NCBI GenBank assembly: GCA_963930775.1 | Contig: OZ005689.1 | Location: 8,072,854-8,136,853, forward strand | Source of the DNA: Cliona cf. orientalis | Lineage: Eukaryota > Porifera > Demospongiae > Clionaida > Clionaidae | Direction: 5' to 3' | DNA: 64,000 bases | Shown: one piece after another, positions 60,958 to 64,000 of the stretch | Numbering within the stretch: the first letter of the stretch is position 1 | How the letters are laid out: each line of letters begins with the position of its first letter | Program-made: the position numbers and the translations under genes | Notes under the pieces: generated by a model | What the model saw: the letters and a program-made list of their open reading frames with translations, nothing else | Database searches by the model: none | Told to the model about the DNA's origin: nothing

Positions 60958-61366
60958 CCCCAGTAGCTGCGGTGCATATTGTGATAAAAGGTCATCAACG
61001 TAGAGCGTACATTGGATGCCCCAATCATGGAGATGATGGGGTCTGAGACCGACTCTTGATCTTGAAAGTGACAAAATCTCAATACTTTAATCACAGAGAG
61101 GAATTTAACAGTGCAGTATAGCTGGATCGGTCGAGTCGTGGATGGCATGCTGTATAATTATTGCATATAGGCTAGGGATTATACAAGCCAAAGAAGTTGA
61201 CTAGCCATACTTGTCAGAGAAAGTACCATGCAGATTATAAGGTATTTACTGTAGATACATGATGTGTTAGATACTCTATGTAGTTACAGATTTGAAAGGC
61301 TCCATTGAGGCCCTGAGTTTTCTCATGATTACCTCATAATTATACAATAGGTTTCATCATAGATTA
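60958..61366 (+). repeat. Dispersed repeat R1, diverged copy
   Basis: ATCCCCAGTAGCTGCGG start, then GATAAAAGGTCATCAACG, GGTCTGAGACCGACTC and GTCAGAGAAAGTACC in R1 order. It is cut on the right by a foldback (61367-61442). Frames across it are not genes. Confidence 0.65.
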
Positions 61367-61442
61367 CCTCGTCCCCAGGTACCCCGATCTTTTCACAATG
61401 CATGCGTGCAGTTGAAAAGATCAGGGCGCCTGGGGACGAGGC
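61367..61442. repeat. 76-bp foldback, CCTCGTCCCCAGG family
   Basis: CCTCGTCCCCAGG and CCTGGGGACGAGG form the outer stem, and GATCTTTTCA/TTGAAAAGATC the inner stem, with a 16-nt loop. The outer stem is shared with 23198 and 29101; the inner stem is private to this copy. No obvious target duplication. Confidence 0.75.
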
Positions 61443-62534
61443 TATGTATGGAATAGAAATTTAGTTTCAAAGTTGAGTCACCTCTTGTAATCATGCTATC
61501 TATTGTTTTAGTCAACAATCACCGTACCCCATATCACATGTGCATGCATATCGGGTGACATGTTTATTAACTATCAGTGGTGTGGTTATGATTGTAGTAA
61601 GTAAGGTAATCAATCAACTTTGAAACGAAATTACCATTAGTAACAGTATCTTGGTTGTGAGTACATAACTTACGTTATCAGGAACATAATGGCTGTGGGA
61701 GTACTGGGGTTGAAAGTGGACGAGAAACTAGTAGCGTATGTTGTAGCCAGGATCTCCCTCCCATACAATCCTTTGTATATGTACCTACTGATTATAGTCA
61801 TACTGTGCTTTGAAAGTCGGTTGTCCAGTGGAAGGGTAAATAGGCAGGGGTTCTCTGTCTGGATCTTCACTGCCCTCTGCTCTTACAATAGCACTATTAA
61901 TCTGCAAAGCAAGAGTTGTGATGTGTCAATAATAATTGTTAGGATTGGATCAAGGGATGTCCAATAGGGAATAGGAACGAAAACCAATGAAAATGATGAA
62001 TGCACATGCAGGAGTGCAGAACCCTCACTGCTACACGCACACATACACTGTGCTTTGTAAGTCTGTTGTCCAGTGGAAGGGTAACCACAGAAAAGTAAAT
62101 TTATACTGGGGATAATTTGGACATACCATAATATTATTAAATATTACCCCATCAAGAGCTATATACTGGGAATGTGGTCAAGTTTTTCCGTTTACATACT
62201 AAACCATATTATGCATACTAAAGCAGGAGCACCCAGCTGCTGAGCTGTGCTGTTTGAGGGTAAATCCATTTGCTCTGCAAACACATATCTATCTACAAAA
62301 TAAACATTCCATAGGTATATGTACACAACTTCCATAGATCATTGAATCTGACCATTCCCTGGCCAACCAATAGATTAGGATAAATTTTATACTCATTAAA
62401 TTTGTTGGTATAGTTGCCTTGCAACCAAAGTTTTTATAGGCAATTTGCCAGCTATATGTATATAGGAAGGGGGTGGGTCATCATAAAGTAGGCCAATAAT
62501 GAACAGATGTCAACTATATACCAACAAAATACTT

Positions 62535-62601
62535 GTTATCTGACAGTAATTGGGGTGCATTGGACCATGCATCTCATGCACCCCAATTACTGTCAGATAA
62601 C
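62535..62601. repeat. Perfect 26-bp-arm hairpin
   Basis: GTTATCTGACAGTAATTGGG plus GTGCAT pairs exactly with 62576-62601 around a 15-nt loop. At 67 nt it has the shape of a microRNA precursor or a tiny foldback. Single copy in the window, although the word TTATCTGACAG also occurs at 47069. Confidence 0.8.
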
Positions 62602-63489
62602 TACTATGTGTAGCACACCATACATGCAATAAGGGGAAAATGCATGCTGTATGCATTTCAAAAATTAATAAGACTATAGGCTTGGTATAGGGTATAGCTA
62701 GAACAGTGATATCTACAGCAGTGTATGAACCATAGTGGGATAAAGTATGTATGGATTCTGGTGCAAATATAGTATTATAGAGAGCTATACAGATGACATT
62801 ATGGCATAATATATTATGTTGTATACATTATTACATACTACATACATGTACGTACCTGAACCTCACCAATAGGAGGCACAGATCATGAAGCTGAAAGAAC
62901 TCCTAGTAGGTGTCCAAGATCCGGTAGTCACCAGCTTCCTACAAATAAGTTGTAACTCGAGAGGAACTTGACCATCATGTGTAAATTGAGTTTGCACATG
63001 CAATCGTAATAGTAATCTATGTTGACTGTTACAGTATACCGTAACGGTGAAGCATGTACACCGGGCTGTTGTCAGTTTTGTAATCGTGACATGCATACGG
63101 TCAGTGTGTTCCAAAAAAGATAAGTTACTCGAAAGTTACATAATATGCAAATCAGCGAAACAAATCAAACTGCTGTGGTCAATCCGGATATTGATTGATT
63201 CTATATAGCTACTAGTGGCTCACCCATGCAGCTGTAGTCGAATACTAGTAAATAAGAAGGGCACATAACGGCATAATTACTTACAGTGATATTTATATTA
63301 AAGTATGAACACAATACAAGCTGATATTATAGTCAATACTGGTTTATATACGACACATTGAACATACACTTTCACGGTGACAATTGTGAACGAGCATAAT
63401 ACATGTACATTGTATTATGATAGCATTACACACACAAAACGAAGGGCGATAAAAACATATTCCACTTGTACACATACATATACAATATA

Positions 63490-64000
63490 TCAATGAACAA
63501 GAGTGTTTGGGGGACATAGAAGAACATAGTGGGACAAGTCGTGTACCATGGGGATATCATGAGCAGTAGAACTGGAAGTAATTGGTGGACAAAAATCAGT
63601 TACATGTAGTTGACTTTTTGCAGGTCTTTGGTCTGACAATTCTTTAACAGCATTGTTATACTCCAATTTATCTCGGGTATTTCGGTCAGTTTGAAGCCCC
63701 ATTTGATGCACCAATGCCTCATCGTAGTTGTCATGGGCATGGGAATCTAAAATAGATAAGTTATTTATCATAGGATTTTTCATTTTGGGGGGGGGGGGGG
63801 GGGATTCACTTGAATTAATTGTAAGGCAGAGGAGGTTCGACAGGGTCAAAAGGTCAGTAATAACCCTCCGTTAACGAACATTCTTGTACTTTGACCCCGA
63901 ATTTAGACAGTCCTGATTTATCGTGGTGACAGGCGCTGCTTTCTCCAAGGCGGATAACAGACATTTTAGGAGTAATCGGTGGCTTTTCTATGCCATGATT
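63490..64000 (-). CDS. Gene D: C-terminal exons of an unknown protein (5' partial)
   Basis: Exon 63746-63490 follows TATTTTAG and is open for 84 residues to TGA. It matches in phase an upstream exon (beyond 64000 to 63865) with donor GAGG/GTTATT. The joined text reads ...KPPITPKMSVIRLGES, CSLTEDSHAHDNYDEALVHQ and LEYNNAVKELSDQ, ending SHYVLLCPPNTLVH. It is hydrophilic and Tyr-bearing, like a cytoplasmic tail. SHYVLL fits the ITIM pattern (S/I/V/LxYxxL/V/I). It may belong to a further receptor of the same cluster, but no diagnostic domain is visible. The intron holds a 17-G tract. Confidence 0.5.

Larger units (their letters stand above)
50225..63240. repeat. Segmental duplication unit 4
   Basis: Starts at the equivalent of unit 1 position 23985 (GGTGCACATCATTGCACATC) and follows units 1 and 2 to about 54.9 kb, then unit 1 28.1-31.0 kb equivalents to 57.65 kb, then unit 3 42.0-42.4 kb equivalents to 58.8 kb. 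The block at 62855-63130 matches 46830-47110. It lacks the receptor exon. Confidence 0.65.

Noticed and set aside
61689-61967. 92-codon frame with hydrophobic segment
   Set aside because: The piece AGTCGGTTGTCCAGTGGAAG recurs nearby at 62062 outside any frame, and there is no splice support. Treated as chance.

Overview
The window is eukaryotic nuclear DNA. It is AT-rich, genes are split into many short exons with GT..AG introns, and the space between genes is packed with small non-autonomous DNA transposons and local duplications. The proteins are secreted or membrane Ig/FN3 receptors with death-fold tails. Their style (Ig strands ending in YNGT..CVA, FN3 strands with LDLTNVEPDI) is what I associate with sponges (Demospongiae). 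That assignment is an inference; no rRNA or other marker gene is present.

Genes. Three paralogous single-pass receptors occupy the left third. Receptor A (+, 1-4212) is cut by the left edge and keeps the last extracellular module, membrane span, death domain and tail. Receptor B (-, 6391-14498) is complete: 17 exons, 919 residues. Receptor C (+, 15755-22718) is complete: 18 exons, 949 residues. Exon boundaries were read by hand. Exon sums are multiples of three in all three genes, splice phases agree, and B and C share exon structure through the ectodomain. Architecture: signal peptide, one (B) or two (C) Ig domains, an FN3 domain in one exon, a second FN3-like domain split over two exons, a ~100-residue module starting STHD, a ~105-residue Cys-containing module, membrane span, death-fold domain, long divergent tail. 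A and B converge; B and C diverge from a shared 1.26 kb upstream region. A 74-residue three-hydrophobic-segment protein is predicted at 47748-49728 (+). The last two exons of another gene enter from the right edge (63490-64000, -).

Intergenic region. From the last intron of receptor C (about 22040) to about 63240 the sequence is mostly four diverged copies of one unit (about 22.0-31.0, 31.0-34.6, 34.8-47.2 and 50.2-63.2 kb). The left boundary lies inside C, so copy 3 carries an orphan duplicate of C's last coding exon. Because the copies are paralogous, each serves as an empty-site control for insertions in the others. This exposes several mobile elements with clean target duplications: 58-63 bp foldbacks with 9-bp duplications, a 311-bp MITE with a 7-bp duplication, and several families sharing CCGTA ends and TA target sites.

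The working picture is a small tandem receptor cluster, plausibly for recognition or innate immunity and coupled to death-fold signalling, in a rapidly rearranging, MITE-rich locus. Ligands and pathway are unknown. No rRNA, CRISPR, operon or autonomous transposase was seen.
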